Shown: piece after piece, positions 1 to 7,246 of the stretch
Numbering within the stretch: the stretch's first letter is position 1
Layout of the letters: each line of letters starts with the position of its first letter
Assembly (NCBI GenBank): GCA_934667105.1
Contig: CAKULG010000042.1
Location: 1 to 11,281 of the forward strand
DNA from: an uncultured Clostridia bacterium
Lineage (GTDB): Bacteria > Bacillota > Clostridia > Christensenellales > Aristaeellaceae
Reading direction: 5' to 3'
Length of the DNA stretch: 11,281 bases
Position numbers and translations under genes: made by a program
Notes under the pieces: model-generated
Told to the model about the DNA's origin: nothing
The model's database searches: none
The model's input: the letters and a program-made list of their open reading frames with translations, nothing else

Positions 1-112
1 GGCTGAGGGGGAGCAATTCTTATAATTGCCGCCCGAAACCCGCGGCCCGCTTTAGCGAGGACGCGGAGCGACAGCTTCAAAGAAGGGTTCCCCCAGATAA
101 CCGCCCTTCTCC
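1..112. other. Intergenic region downstream of the U32 gene with two inverted repeats
   Basis: I see no gene here. A short hairpin with 6-bp arms GCAATT/AATTGC lies at 13-29 with a 5-base loop, in an AT-rich island. A second inverted repeat lies just after the minus-strand U32 gene, with arms AGAAGGG at 81-87 and CCCTTCT at 104-110 around a 16-base loop. The loop can also pair GGTT (86-89) with AACC (99-102), which gives a 9-bp stem with a 3-base bulge. On the minus strand it is followed only by a short TTCTTTG, so it is a poor match to an intrinsic terminator, although it sits where the long minus-strand transcript would end. TATAAT occurs at 21-26 on the plus strand, but any -35 box would fall outside the window. 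Confidence 0.4.
81..110 (-). terminator. Possible weak terminator hairpin after the U32 gene
   Basis: The arms AGAAGGG and CCCTTCT begin three bases past the stop codon of the U32 gene and could fold in the nascent minus-strand RNA. The U-tract is short and interrupted, so termination is an inference from position. It may instead be a dispersed hairpin repeat. Confidence 0.25.
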
Positions 113-1330
113 CTATTTATGATTCCTGTTGGGGCCGCGAAGGAAATCGCCGGGCGCGGCGGGGAAGGGCAGGGGGAGCAGCGCCTGTTGCCCGGCCACG
201 GAGAGGGTTTGCACCGCCTCGCCGGTATCGGCGCGGTAAAGCGCCTGCACCTGGAAGGGGAAAACGCCCCGGGGAGAGAGCAGCTCCAGCGTATCGCCCA
301 CGAAAAAGCGATTCTTAATCTGAATCTGCGCCTGGCCCTGGGCCCAGGCCTCCACCCGGGCCACATACTCCCGATCCTGGGAGAAGCCTGCGGCCCCGGA
401 GGCGGGCTGAGGCGCGCCGAAATAAAAGCCCGTGTTGCTGGCTCGGTGACTGCAATGCATCAGCTCGGCCCGCAAATCGGGCAGCAGCGCGGCATAACGC
501 GCCTCCCCCTCCGCCAGCGCGTCCAGCGCCCGGCGATAGGCTCCCACCACCGTGGCCACATAATATTCCGTTTTCATGCGACCCTCGATTTTCAGGCTTT
601 CAATGCCCGCCGCCAGCAGCGCGGGCAGATGCTCCAGCATGCAAAGATCATAGGCGGAAAGAAGGTAGGTTCCCTTTTCATCCTCCTGAACGGGGATATA
701 CTCCCCCGGGCGCTTTTTCTCCACCAGCGCGTATTCCCAGCGGCAGGGCTGGGCGCAGGCCCCACGGTTGCCGCCCCGGCCGGTGAGATGATCGGACAGC
801 ATGCACCGGCCCGAATAGCTCATGCACATGGCCCCGTGAACAAAGGCCTCCAATTGCAGCCCCGTCGGGCGGCGCAGGGCGCGAATGCGGGCCAGGGATA
901 ATTCCCGGGCCAGCACCACCCGCTCCGCCCCCAGGGCGGCATAAAAGGCCAGCGCCTCGCTGTTGAGGGCGTTGGCCTGGGTGCTGATATGCAGCTTCAG
1001 GCCGGGAACCTCCCGGCGCAGGCGCAGCATTGCCCCCAGATCGCTGACGATGGCCGCGTCCACCCCCATTTCCCAGGCCCGGCGGGCGGCGGCGGTCAGC
1101 GCGTCCATTTCATCGTCGTAGGGCAAAATATTCAGCGTGAGATAGAATTTCTTTCCCGCCCCGTGGAGCAGGGAAAGGGCCTGGGCCAGCTCCGCCCAGG
1201 AGAAATTGCCCGCGAAGGCGCGCAGCCCGAAATCGGGCAGCGCGCCGTACACCGCGTCCGCCCCGAAGCGCAGGGCGGCCTGTAATTGGGCCATGCCCCC
1301 GGCCGGGGCCAGCAGCTCCGGAATGCTCAT
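113..1330 (-). CDS. Peptidase U32 family protein (TrhP/YrrO-like tRNA hydroxylation enzyme)
   Basis: A 405-residue protein. It opens with ELLAPAGG, the typical U32 N-terminus, then a TIM-barrel-like N-terminal half. The U32 signature is at about 161-179 (EAFVHGAMCMSYSGRCMLS), followed by GNRGACAQPCRW at 187-198. Cys169, Cys176, Cys192 and Cys196 match the cysteine set thought to bind an Fe-S cluster in this family. LKIEGRMK follows at about 246-253, then a C-terminal small domain. Characterised relatives (TrhP/YegQ, YrrN/YrrO, RlhA) hydroxylate RNA bases using prephenate; proteolysis is doubtful for this clade. Length and position just after mltG, as with yrrO in Bacillus, favour tRNA U34 hydroxylation, but that is inference. 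The frame stays open further upstream, but the ATG at 1330 has AAAGGAGG about 7 bases before it and begins the conserved domain. It lies 22 bases after mltG, so the two are probably cotranscribed. Confidence 0.88.
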   Translation of the reverse strand: MSIPELLAPAGGMAQLQAALRFGADAVYGALPDFGLRAFAGNFSWAELAQALSLLHGAGKKFYLTLNILPYDDEMDALTAAARRAWEMGVDAAIVSDLGAMLRLRREVPGLKLHISTQANALNSEALAFYAALGAERVVLARELSLARIRALRRPTGLQLEAFVHGAMCMSYSGRCMLSDHLTGRGGNRGACAQPCRWEYALVEKKRPGEYIPVQEDEKGTYLLSAYDLCMLEHLPALLAAGIESLKIEGRMKTEYYVATVVGAYRRALDALAEGEARYAALLPDLRAELMHCSHRASNTGFYFGAPQPASGAAGFSQDREYVARVEAWAQGQAQIQIKNRFFVGDTLELLSPRGVFPFQVQALYRADTGEAVQTLSVAGQQALLPLPFPAAPGDFLRGPNRNHK

Positions 1331-1352
1331 GACGGGGCCTCCTTTGTGCGCG

Positions 1353-2543
1353 TTATTGCAGCCCCTTCTCCCGGTCGTAGGCCTGCCACAGGGGCGCGTA
1401 GATGCTGACGGCCTGGTTATGCTCCTCCAGAGTGCGGCTGAAATGCAATTCGCCGGTGCTGGGATCCTTGGAGCAGAAATAGAGATATTGCTCGGCAACG
1501 AACTGCTCGTCCGGGTACAGGGCCGCCTGAATGGCCGCCGCCGAGGGGGAGCAGATGGGCCCCAGGGGGAGCCCCGTGTGCTGATAGGTGTTGTAGAGGG
1601 AATTTACCTGCAAATCCTCATTGGAGAGGGCCATTTTCTGCACGCCGGAAACGTATTTCACCGTCACGTCGCTGCCCAGGGCCATATTCAGCTTCAGCCG
1701 GTTATGGAACACGGCGGAAACCCGGGCGAAATCCGCCGTCTTGGCCTCCTTTTCGATCATGGAGGCCAGGGTGATTACCTGATCCATGGTCATGCTCAGG
1801 GCCTCGGCCCGGGCGTGGTATTCCTCTTTAAAGACCGCCTCGGTTTGGGAAAGGAGCTTTTTGATTATTTCCTCCGGGGTGGCGGCGGTGAAGATTTCAT
1901 AGGTGTCGGGGGCCAGATAGCCCTCCAGCGCGTAAAGCCGCTGGGATACGTTGGCGGTTTGCAGCACGTCCGCAATGTAATAATAGGCGGAGAAATTCTC
2001 CCCCGTGCGGCAGAGGGATAGGAATTCCTCGGGGTCGGCGATGATCTTTTGCTCCGTCAGGTAATCGGCGATATTCGCCGCCGTCCAGCCGGGAATGATG
2101 GTGATATTCCGGGTGATGGGGTTGCCGTCGCCGGTGGTGAGCAGCTCCATAATCTGGCGCAGGCTCATGGCCTTATTCACCTGATATTCCCCCGCCTGAA
2201 TTTTCTGGCCATAGCCCAGGAAATCAGCGTAATATTTAAACACCGTGCGGCTGCGGATGAGCCCCTGGCTTTCCAGATTGTTGGCCACGCGGGTGAGGCT
2301 GCTGCCCGAAGCCACCTGGAAAGAAACGGGGGCGGTATCCTGCGCGTCCACCGGGGCGAAGAAGCGGCGGTCGATCCAATTCCACCCCGCCATCACCACC
2401 CCCGCCACCACCACCAGCACGCACAGCGCCAGCATGACCGGCCGCAGCAGATGCCACAGCCAGCTGTACCAGAACAGGCCGTATTCCCGTTCCCGGCGCA
2501 GGCTTTCCTCGGTGTAATCCTGCTGGGGTTCTCTTTTTTTCAA
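1353..2543 (-). CDS. mltG: Endolytic murein transglycosylase MltG (YceG-like)
   Basis: About 396 residues with a cytoplasmic, basic N-terminus, one transmembrane helix at about 34-55, and an extracytoplasmic YceG/MltG domain. MltG cleaves nascent glycan strands at the membrane and so sets strand length. The LysM-like subdomain lies at about 75-140. The catalytic region reads ASMIEKEAKT, where Glu264 most likely corresponds to the catalytic glutamate of E. coli MltG. Further family motifs are GSDVTVKY (about 290-297) and YNTYQHTGLPLGPI (about 317-330). A GTG at 2567 overlaps the ylbF-like stop but has no ribosome binding site. AAAAGGAGGT lies inside that extension, 6 bases before the TTG at 2543, so I prefer the TTG start. 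The gene sits 20 bases after the ylbF-like gene and 22 before the U32 gene. Confidence 0.93.
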   Translation of the reverse strand: MKKREPQQDYTEESLRREREYGLFWYSWLWHLLRPVMLALCVLVVVAGVVMAGWNWIDRRFFAPVDAQDTAPVSFQVASGSSLTRVANNLESQGLIRSRTVFKYYADFLGYGQKIQAGEYQVNKAMSLRQIMELLTTGDGNPITRNITIIPGWTAANIADYLTEQKIIADPEEFLSLCRTGENFSAYYYIADVLQTANVSQRLYALEGYLAPDTYEIFTAATPEEIIKKLLSQTEAVFKEEYHARAEALSMTMDQVITLASMIEKEAKTADFARVSAVFHNRLKLNMALGSDVTVKYVSGVQKMALSNEDLQVNSLYNTYQHTGLPLGPICSPSAAAIQAALYPDEQFVAEQYLYFCSKDPSTGELHFSRTLEEHNQAVSIYAPLWQAYDREKGLQ

Positions 2544-2548
2544 GGGCG

Positions 2549-2558
2549 ACCTCCTTTT
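2549..2558 (-). promoter_or_regulatory. Ribosome binding site that decides the mltG start
   Basis: On the minus strand AAAAGGAGGT lies 6 bases before TTG at 2543, a textbook Shine-Dalgarno and spacing. The alternative GTG at 2567 has no purine-rich match upstream and would place this site inside the coding sequence. Relying on a TTG start may lower MltG output; that is inference. Confidence 0.7.
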
Positions 2559-2563
2559 CCCCG

Positions 2564-2908
2564 TCACACCGGCAGGGTCAACTCCATACCGGCGGCCCGG
2601 GTCAGCTTTTCAAAAATTTCCGCCATCATTTTTTGCAGCCGCATTTCGGCCAGCAGAAAGGGCGCGGTGCGCTGATCGGCAAAGAGCAGGGCGCTGAGCT
2701 GGCCGAAGCGCTGGGCATCTTCCCCCTCCATGCCCTGGCCAGAAAGCGCACGCAGCTGCACCGCGGCCTGCAGCCGCTTGTATTCCGTCACCAGCCCCTG
2801 AATGCCTGCGTCCGCGGCGATTTCTTCCTTCAGCCGGGCGTATTCCCGGTATTCCGGGCTTTCGGCAATGGCCTGGCAAAGCGCCTGGGCCGCGTCCATG
2901 ACCTGCAT
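2564..2908 (-). CDS. YlbF/YmcA family protein
   Basis: A 114-residue, soluble, mostly helical protein of the Com_YlbF (DUF964) family. The N-terminal half has the family pattern of an LxxAI-ES-EY-x3-K start (ALCQAIAESPEYREYARLKEE, 9-29), then a long helix with EYKRLQ at 42-47. The C-terminal helix reads LLAEMRLQKMMAEIFEKL (85-102). In Bacillus, YlbF works with YmcA and YaaT as the Y-complex that assists RNase Y in mRNA maturation and affects competence, sporulation and biofilm formation. No partner gene is in this window, so the role here is inferred from the family. The ATG at 2908 has GGGAGG 7 bases upstream. It lies 56 bases after potC and just before mltG, probably in the same transcript. 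Confidence 0.85.
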   Translation of the reverse strand: MQVMDAAQALCQAIAESPEYREYARLKEEIAADAGIQGLVTEYKRLQAAVQLRALSGQGMEGEDAQRFGQLSALLFADQRTAPFLLAEMRLQKMMAEIFEKLTRAAGMELTLPV

Positions 2909-2964
2909 AGTGTTTCCTCCCTTTCATAAAACGATGCAAATAAGGAATTTCCTGCAAGGGCGGC

Positions 2965-3777
2965 TCAGCGCTTTTTCCGCAGCGCCCACTGGCTCAGCCC
3001 CACCAGCAGAAACACCGCCGCCAGCATCACCGTGCACAGGGCGTTGATCTGGGCGGATACGCCGTAGCGGGCGGAGGAATAGATTTTCAGCGGCAGCGTG
3101 GAGCCCCCCGCCCCGCTGACGAAAAAGCTGATTACGAAATCATCCAGCGACATGGCCAGCGCCAGCAGCGCCCCTGAAAAAACGGCGGGGCGCAGCAGGG
3201 GCAGCGTTACCGTAAGCAGCGCCCGCAGGGGCGTGGCCCCCAGATCCCGGGCGGCGTTTTCCATTTCATCGCCCATGGTGGCCAGCCGGCTTTTTACCAG
3301 CAGATACACATAGGGCATGCAGAAGGTGGTGTGGGCCAGGGTGAGCGTGAGCATGCCGGAGGGCAGCCCCAGGGCGGAAAACAGCAGCAGAAAGGCCACG
3401 CCCAGAATGATCTCCGGCAGCATGGTGGGCAGCACGGCGATATTTTCAATCAGCCCCTGGCCCGCCCGCAGCGCGCGGCCGCGCCAGCCCTTTTTCATCC
3501 GGGCCCGGGCCTGCCCCAGCGCCCCCAGCACGCCCAGCACCGTGGCCAGCGTGACGCTGCACGCCGCCAGCACCAGGCTGTTTTTCAGCGCCTCGCCAAA
3601 GCCCCGCTCATCGGAAAACAGCGCCCGATACCATTGCAGGGAAAACCCGGTGAACACCGTGGGCGTGCGGGCGGTGCTGGCGTTAAAGGAAAACAACGCC
3701 ACCACCAAAATGGGCAGATATAGCAGCAGCACAATCAGCGCCAGATAAATTTTCGGGCCCAGGCCCAGCTTTTTCAT
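2965..3777 (-). CDS. potC: Polyamine ABC transporter permease PotC
   Basis: A 270-residue inner-membrane permease of the binding-protein-dependent transport family with about six hydrophobic segments. The first spans about 10-31, followed by a loop with FTGFSLQWYRALF (42-54), typical of PotC. The cytoplasmic EAA loop (ENAARDLGATPLRALLTVTLP, 173-193) docks on the ATPase. SLDDFVISFFVSG (210-222) is a strong PotC hallmark. It should pair with PotB to form the channel for spermidine/putrescine uptake; actual substrate cannot be read from the sequence. The ATG at 3777 has AAGGAG upstream. It follows potB by 58 bases that contain a 7-bp GC-rich hairpin. The usual next gene, potD, is missing: the next gene is ylbF-like. 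Confidence 0.93.
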   Translation of the reverse strand: MKKLGLGPKIYLALIVLLLYLPILVVALFSFNASTARTPTVFTGFSLQWYRALFSDERGFGEALKNSLVLAACSVTLATVLGVLGALGQARARMKKGWRGRALRAGQGLIENIAVLPTMLPEIILGVAFLLLFSALGLPSGMLTLTLAHTTFCMPYVYLLVKSRLATMGDEMENAARDLGATPLRALLTVTLPLLRPAVFSGALLALAMSLDDFVISFFVSGAGGSTLPLKIYSSARYGVSAQINALCTVMLAAVFLLVGLSQWALRKKR

Positions 3778-3791
3778 ACATCGCTCCTTGC

Positions 3792-3808
3792 CCCGGGCGC
3801 GGCCCGGG
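3792..3808. repeat. GC-rich hairpin between potB and potC
   Basis: Perfect 7-bp arms CCCGGGC (3792-3798) and GCCCGGG (3802-3808) flank a 3-base loop GCG, about 14 bases before the potC start. No T-tract follows on either strand, so it is not an intrinsic terminator. A hairpin this close to the potC ribosome binding site could tune translation or RNA stability between cistrons; that is inference. Confidence 0.5.
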
Positions 3809-3835
3809 AGAATTCTTTGCTAAATGCGGAGGCGC

Positions 3836-4693
3836 TTAAAATACCATTCCCTCGTTTTTGCCCCCCGCCCGGCGATACACTGCGATCACCAGCGCCGTGA
3901 GCCCCAGCAGCACCGCGCTCAGCGCGGCGGCGAAGGGCAAATCGCGGCTTTTGAGCAGCTCGTCGTGCACCAGGTTGCCCCAGAGCACCGTGTTGGCCCC
4001 GCCCAGAATATCCGAAATGAAGATCAGCCCCACCGAGGGCAAAAACGTCAGCACGCAGGCGGCCAGCAGGGAGGGCAGCGTCATGGGCAGGGTGGTGGTG
4101 ATAAACGCCCGCAGGGGCGTGGCCCCCAGATCCCGGGCGGCCTCCACGGCGCTCCAATCCATGCGCTCGATCCCCGTGTACACGGGTAGAATCACAAAGG
4201 GAATCATGGCGTACACCATGCCAACCAGCACCGCCCCCTGGCTGTAGAGCAGCTTCAGGGGCTTTTGAATCAGCCCCAGGGCCAGCAGCGCCTGATTGAT
4301 GGGGCCGTTGGCATAAAGCAGAATTTTCCAGCCGTAGATGCGAATGAGCGCGTTGGTCCAGAAAGGGGCGATCACCAGCACCATCAGGATCGTCCGCGCC
4401 CGAGGGCTGAGCCGGGCCATAAAATAGGCGAAGGGATAGCCCAGCAGCAGCGAAATCAGCGTGGTCAGCCCCGCCAGGCGCAGGGACAGCCCCATCACCC
4501 GCAGATATTTTTCATCCAGCAGCCGGGCGTAATTATCCAGCGTGATTTCATCCGTCACCGCGAGGGCCTCCCCCCGGCCCAGCAGCGACAGCCCCACGAT
4601 ATACAGCAGCGCAAGGCCGATGAACGCAATCGTCCACAATTGCATGGGCAGCGCCAGCAGCGCCCGGCGATCAGGCCTGCGGTCAGATTTCAT
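3836..4693 (-). CDS. potB: Polyamine ABC transporter permease PotB
   Basis: A 285-residue integral membrane permease with about six hydrophobic segments. PotB-type motifs are VLVIAPFWTNALIRIYGW (105-122) and the EAA loop EAARDLGATPLRAFITTTLP (184-203), which contacts PotA, followed by LIFISDILGGANT (223-235). The ATG at 4717 lies further inside potA. I chose the ATG at 4693, preceded by GGGAGG with a 9-base gap, which overlaps the end of potA by 11 bases. That suggests translational coupling. With PotC it forms the membrane channel of a spermidine/putrescine-type importer. The 12-codon EAA core is identical base for base to that in potC. Confidence 0.93.
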   Translation of the reverse strand: MKSDRRPDRRALLALPMQLWTIAFIGLALLYIVGLSLLGRGEALAVTDEITLDNYARLLDEKYLRVMGLSLRLAGLTTLISLLLGYPFAYFMARLSPRARTILMVLVIAPFWTNALIRIYGWKILLYANGPINQALLALGLIQKPLKLLYSQGAVLVGMVYAMIPFVILPVYTGIERMDWSAVEAARDLGATPLRAFITTTLPMTLPSLLAACVLTFLPSVGLIFISDILGGANTVLWGNLVHDELLKSRDLPFAAALSAVLLGLTALVIAVYRRAGGKNEGMVF

Positions 4694-5783
4694 GGCTGAT
4701 TTCCTCCCAGGGCACAAGTGCGGCGGTTTGCGGATCCCACCAGACGAACACGCGGCTGCCCACGGGGCAATCCTGGGCCGCTTCCACCTGGCGCTGGGCC
4801 AGCAGCCTGCGGCCCCCCGCCAGCTCGATCACCGCCCGCTGCACCCCGCCGGCATACTGATGCTCCCGCAGCATGCCGCCGATATGGATGGGCCCCTGGG
4901 GCTGGGCCGCGTAATGCAGCCGCTCCACCCGCACGCACAGGCACATTTCATCCCCCACGGCCACGGGCCGCCGGGCGACGCAGGGCAGCGACAGCCCGTC
5001 CGCCTCCAGCAGCGCCTTGCCCTCCCCACAGCCCGTAATCACGCCGCGGATCAAATTGGTCTGGCCGATAAAGGCGGCGGCGAAAACGGATTGCGGCGCG
5101 TCGTACAATTCCTGGGGCGTGCCGATTTGCTCAAAGCGCCCGTCCCGCATCAGGGCGATGCGGTCGCTCATATTCAGGGCCTCCTCCTGATCGTGGGTGA
5201 TATAGATGAAGGCCACGCCCAGTTCCCGCTGCATGCGCTTGAGCTCCTGCTGCATATGCCGCCGCAGGTGCAGATCCAGGGCGCTGAGGGGCTCGTCCAG
5301 CAGCAGGGCCTGGGGGCGCATCACCAGCGCCCGGGCCAGGGCCACCCGCTGGCGCTGGCCGCCGGATAATTGCTCGGGCATGCGCTTTTCCACGCCCTCC
5401 AATTGCACCAGGCGCAGCATTTCCGCCGTCCGGGCGGCGATTTCCGCCTTTTTCACCCCCTGCATCCGCAGGCCGTAGCCGATGTTTCGCTCCACCGTCA
5501 TGTGGGGAAACAGGGCCAGGTTTTGAAACACGGTGTTCAGCGCCCGCTTTTCCGGGGGAAGGGCGGTAATATCCTGCCCGCCCAGCAGCACGCGCCCCGC
5601 GTCCGGGGCCTCCAGCCCCGCGACGATGCGCAGCGTGGTGGTTTTGCCGCAGCCCGAGGGCCCCAGCAGCGTTAAAAATTCGCCGGGCAGCACATCCAGA
5701 TCAATGCCCCGCAGCACTTCGGTATCCGAAAAAGATTTTCGAATGCCCCGCAGCGTCAGCAGCGGGGTTTTCTCTTGCATCAT
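4683..5783 (-). CDS. potA: Polyamine ABC transporter ATP-binding protein PotA
   Basis: A 366-residue cytoplasmic ATPase. The nucleotide-binding domain is intact: Walker A GPSGCGKTT (41-49), Q-loop VFQNLALFPHM (85-95), signature LSGGQRQRVALARAL (139-153), Walker B LLLDEPLSALD (160-170) and the switch His197 in YITHDQEEAL. A TOBE-type regulatory domain follows from about 240, with WWDPQTAALVP near the end. IGQTNLIRG is typical of PotA. It should power uptake through PotB and PotC. The ATG at 5783 has AAGGAG 7 bases upstream; a second ATG follows immediately. It begins about 100 bases after dnaB, the longest gap in the minus-strand run, and may have its own promoter. Confidence 0.94.
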   Translation of the reverse strand: MMQEKTPLLTLRGIRKSFSDTEVLRGIDLDVLPGEFLTLLGPSGCGKTTTLRIVAGLEAPDAGRVLLGGQDITALPPEKRALNTVFQNLALFPHMTVERNIGYGLRMQGVKKAEIAARTAEMLRLVQLEGVEKRMPEQLSGGQRQRVALARALVMRPQALLLDEPLSALDLHLRRHMQQELKRMQRELGVAFIYITHDQEEALNMSDRIALMRDGRFEQIGTPQELYDAPQSVFAAAFIGQTNLIRGVITGCGEGKALLEADGLSLPCVARRPVAVGDEMCLCVRVERLHYAAQPQGPIHIGGMLREHQYAGGVQRAVIELAGGRRLLAQRQVEAAQDCPVGSRVFVWWDPQTAALVPWEEISHEI

Positions 5784-5825
5784 AGCGATGCTCCTTTTAT
5801 TCCCAGTTTCTTTTCTTCTAATGTA

Positions 5826-5847
5826 GGAAGGGGCCGCGGCCCCTTCC
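5826..5847. repeat. Perfect 22-bp palindrome between dnaB and potA
   Basis: The sequence from 5826 to 5847 equals its own reverse complement. The left arm is GGAAGGGGCCG and the right arm mirrors it. As RNA it can form a 9-bp stem with a 4-base loop. No T-tract follows on either strand. It lies in the leader before potA and after the dnaB stop, so it may modulate read-through, RNA stability or protein binding. It is too perfect and too long to ignore, but function is unproven. Confidence 0.7.
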
Positions 5848-5856
5848 AGCGCCAGA

Positions 5857-5876
5857 CCGCTTCAGCGGGCCCGCGT
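5857..5876. repeat. Second inverted repeat in the dnaB-potA gap
   Basis: On the minus strand, CCGCT and AGCGG pair around GA, and the neighbouring GCGGGCCCGC is itself a 10-base palindrome that shares bases with the first arm. The two foldings cannot form together. Together with the 22-bp palindrome downstream this makes the potA leader highly structured. Confidence 0.4.
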
Positions 5877-5883
5877 TTGTGTA

Positions 5884-5910
5884 ATTATCCTTCGTCGGAA
5901 AGATTATCAA
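5884..5910 (-). promoter_or_regulatory. Weak candidate promoter for potA inside the end of dnaB
   Basis: On the minus strand TTGATA (5905-5910) and GATAAT (5884-5889) each match five of six sigma-A consensus bases. The 15-base spacer is shorter than the preferred 17. If used, transcription would begin near 5877 and give a leader of about 95 bases holding both inverted repeats. The alternative is simple read-through from dnaB. Confidence 0.3.
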
Positions 5911-7243
5911 ACAGCGTGTATTCGCCCAGCCAGGCCAGCTTAATCGTGCCCAGGGGGCCGTTTCTCTGCTTGGCCACGATCACCTCGGCGGTGTTATCGG
6001 GCTGGGGGTCGTCCCGGTGGTAATAGGCCTCCCGGTGCAGGAACATCACCACGTCCGCGTCCTGCTCGATAGAGCCGGAATCGCGCAGGTCGGAAAGCAT
6101 GGGGCGGAAGCTGCCTGCCCCGCGCTTTTCATTGGCGCGGGAAAGCTGGGCGCAGGCCACCAGCGGCACCTTCAATTCCTGGGCGATGGCCTTGAGGCTG
6201 CGGGAAATCTCGCTCACCTCCACCTGGCGGCTTTCCGCCTTTTTATCCGAGCCCATCAATTGCAGATAGTCCAGTACGATCAGATCCAGGCCCTTATCCA
6301 TCATCAGCCGCCGGCAGCGGGAGCGCAATTGCCCCGGGGAAAGGCCGGAGGTGTCGTCGATATATACCTCGCTGGCGGCCAGGGGGGCCAGGGTGCGGGC
6401 CAGCTTCATCCAGTCCTCATCCTTCAGCAGGCCCTTGCGCACCGACTGCATGTTCACCCGCGCGTCGCAGCAGAGCATACGCATGGCGATCTGCTCCCGG
6501 GGCATTTCCAGGCTGAACACGGCGATCTTCGCGCCCTTGCGGGCGGCGTGGGTGGCGATATTGATGGCGAAGGAGGTTTTGCCCATGGAGGGGCGCGCGC
6601 CCACCAGAATCAGCTCGCCCCCGTGCAGGCCGGTGAGCAGATTATCCAGCCCGTAAAAGCCCGTGGGCACGCCGGATACGCCGCCCTTGAGCCGGGCGAA
6701 GTCCTCCATCTGCTCATAAGTCTTGGTGAGCACCTCTTTGATATGCTTCAGCTCCTCGCCTCCAGCGCGCTGCATCACGATATCAAAGATCAGCTTTTCT
6801 GAAAGGGCAAGCACCTCGGGCAGTTCCTTTTCCTGAGCGTAGCTGGCCTGGGAAATTTCCCCCGCCGCGCCGATGAGGCGGCGCAGGGTGGATTTTTCCG
6901 AAACGATGCGAATGTAATAGCGGATATTGGCGGTGGTGGGCACGAACTGGGTCAGCTCGATTAAATATTCCACGCCGCCCACGCCGGGCAGCGTGCCCCG
7001 GCGGGAAAGCTCCGCGTCCATGGTCACCAGGTCCACCGCCATGCCGGCGGCGGCCAGGCTCTGGGCCGCGTCGAAAATCTCCTTATGGGCGGGGGTGTAA
7101 AAATCCTCAGGCCGCAGCAACTCCGCCGCCGCCGTCACCGCCGCGCCGTCCTGAAGCATAGCGCCCAGCACGGAGCGCTCAGCTTCCGTGCTGTGGGGGG
7201 GAACCGCCCCCCGGCTGAGGGCGGATGTGGCTGGTGCTTCCAT
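5885..7243 (-). CDS. dnaB: Replicative DNA helicase DnaB (DnaC in Bacillus)
   Basis: A 452-residue hexameric helicase that unwinds DNA at the replication fork, close to the usual family length. The N-terminal scaffold domain (about 16-120) includes STEAERSVLGAML, and a linker leads to the RecA-like ATPase core. The core holds Walker A GARPSMGKTS (215-224), FSLEMPREQIAMRML (243-257), Walker B LIVLDYLQLM (321-330), MLSDLRDSGSIEQDADVV (382-399) and AKQRNGPLGT (424-433). No intein or internal insertion is visible. The ATG at 7243 lies three bases after the rplI stop and has only a weak GAGG upstream, which suggests coupling to rplI translation. The rplI-dnaB pairing is common in Bacillota. Confidence 0.97.
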   Translation of the reverse strand: MEAPATSALSRGAVPPHSTEAERSVLGAMLQDGAAVTAAAELLRPEDFYTPAHKEIFDAAQSLAAAGMAVDLVTMDAELSRRGTLPGVGGVEYLIELTQFVPTTANIRYYIRIVSEKSTLRRLIGAAGEISQASYAQEKELPEVLALSEKLIFDIVMQRAGGEELKHIKEVLTKTYEQMEDFARLKGGVSGVPTGFYGLDNLLTGLHGGELILVGARPSMGKTSFAINIATHAARKGAKIAVFSLEMPREQIAMRMLCCDARVNMQSVRKGLLKDEDWMKLARTLAPLAASEVYIDDTSGLSPGQLRSRCRRLMMDKGLDLIVLDYLQLMGSDKKAESRQVEVSEISRSLKAIAQELKVPLVACAQLSRANEKRGAGSFRPMLSDLRDSGSIEQDADVVMFLHREAYYHRDDPQPDNTAEVIVAKQRNGPLGTIKLAWLGEYTLFDNLSDEG

Positions 7244-7246
7244 GGC

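Noticed and set aside
119..901. Plus-strand open frame over the U32 gene
   Set aside because: It is the antisense shadow of a gene with a clear U32 signature and ribosome binding site.
1331..1498. 56-residue upstream extension of the U32 protein
   Set aside because: It overlaps the end of mltG in another frame, lacks a family match, and a strong ribosome binding site precedes the ATG at 1330.
2909..2964. Promoter ahead of the ylbF-like gene
   Set aside because: TTGCAG is present, but the only AT-rich -10-like hexamer lies about 20 bases away and matches poorly. Read-through from potC is simpler.
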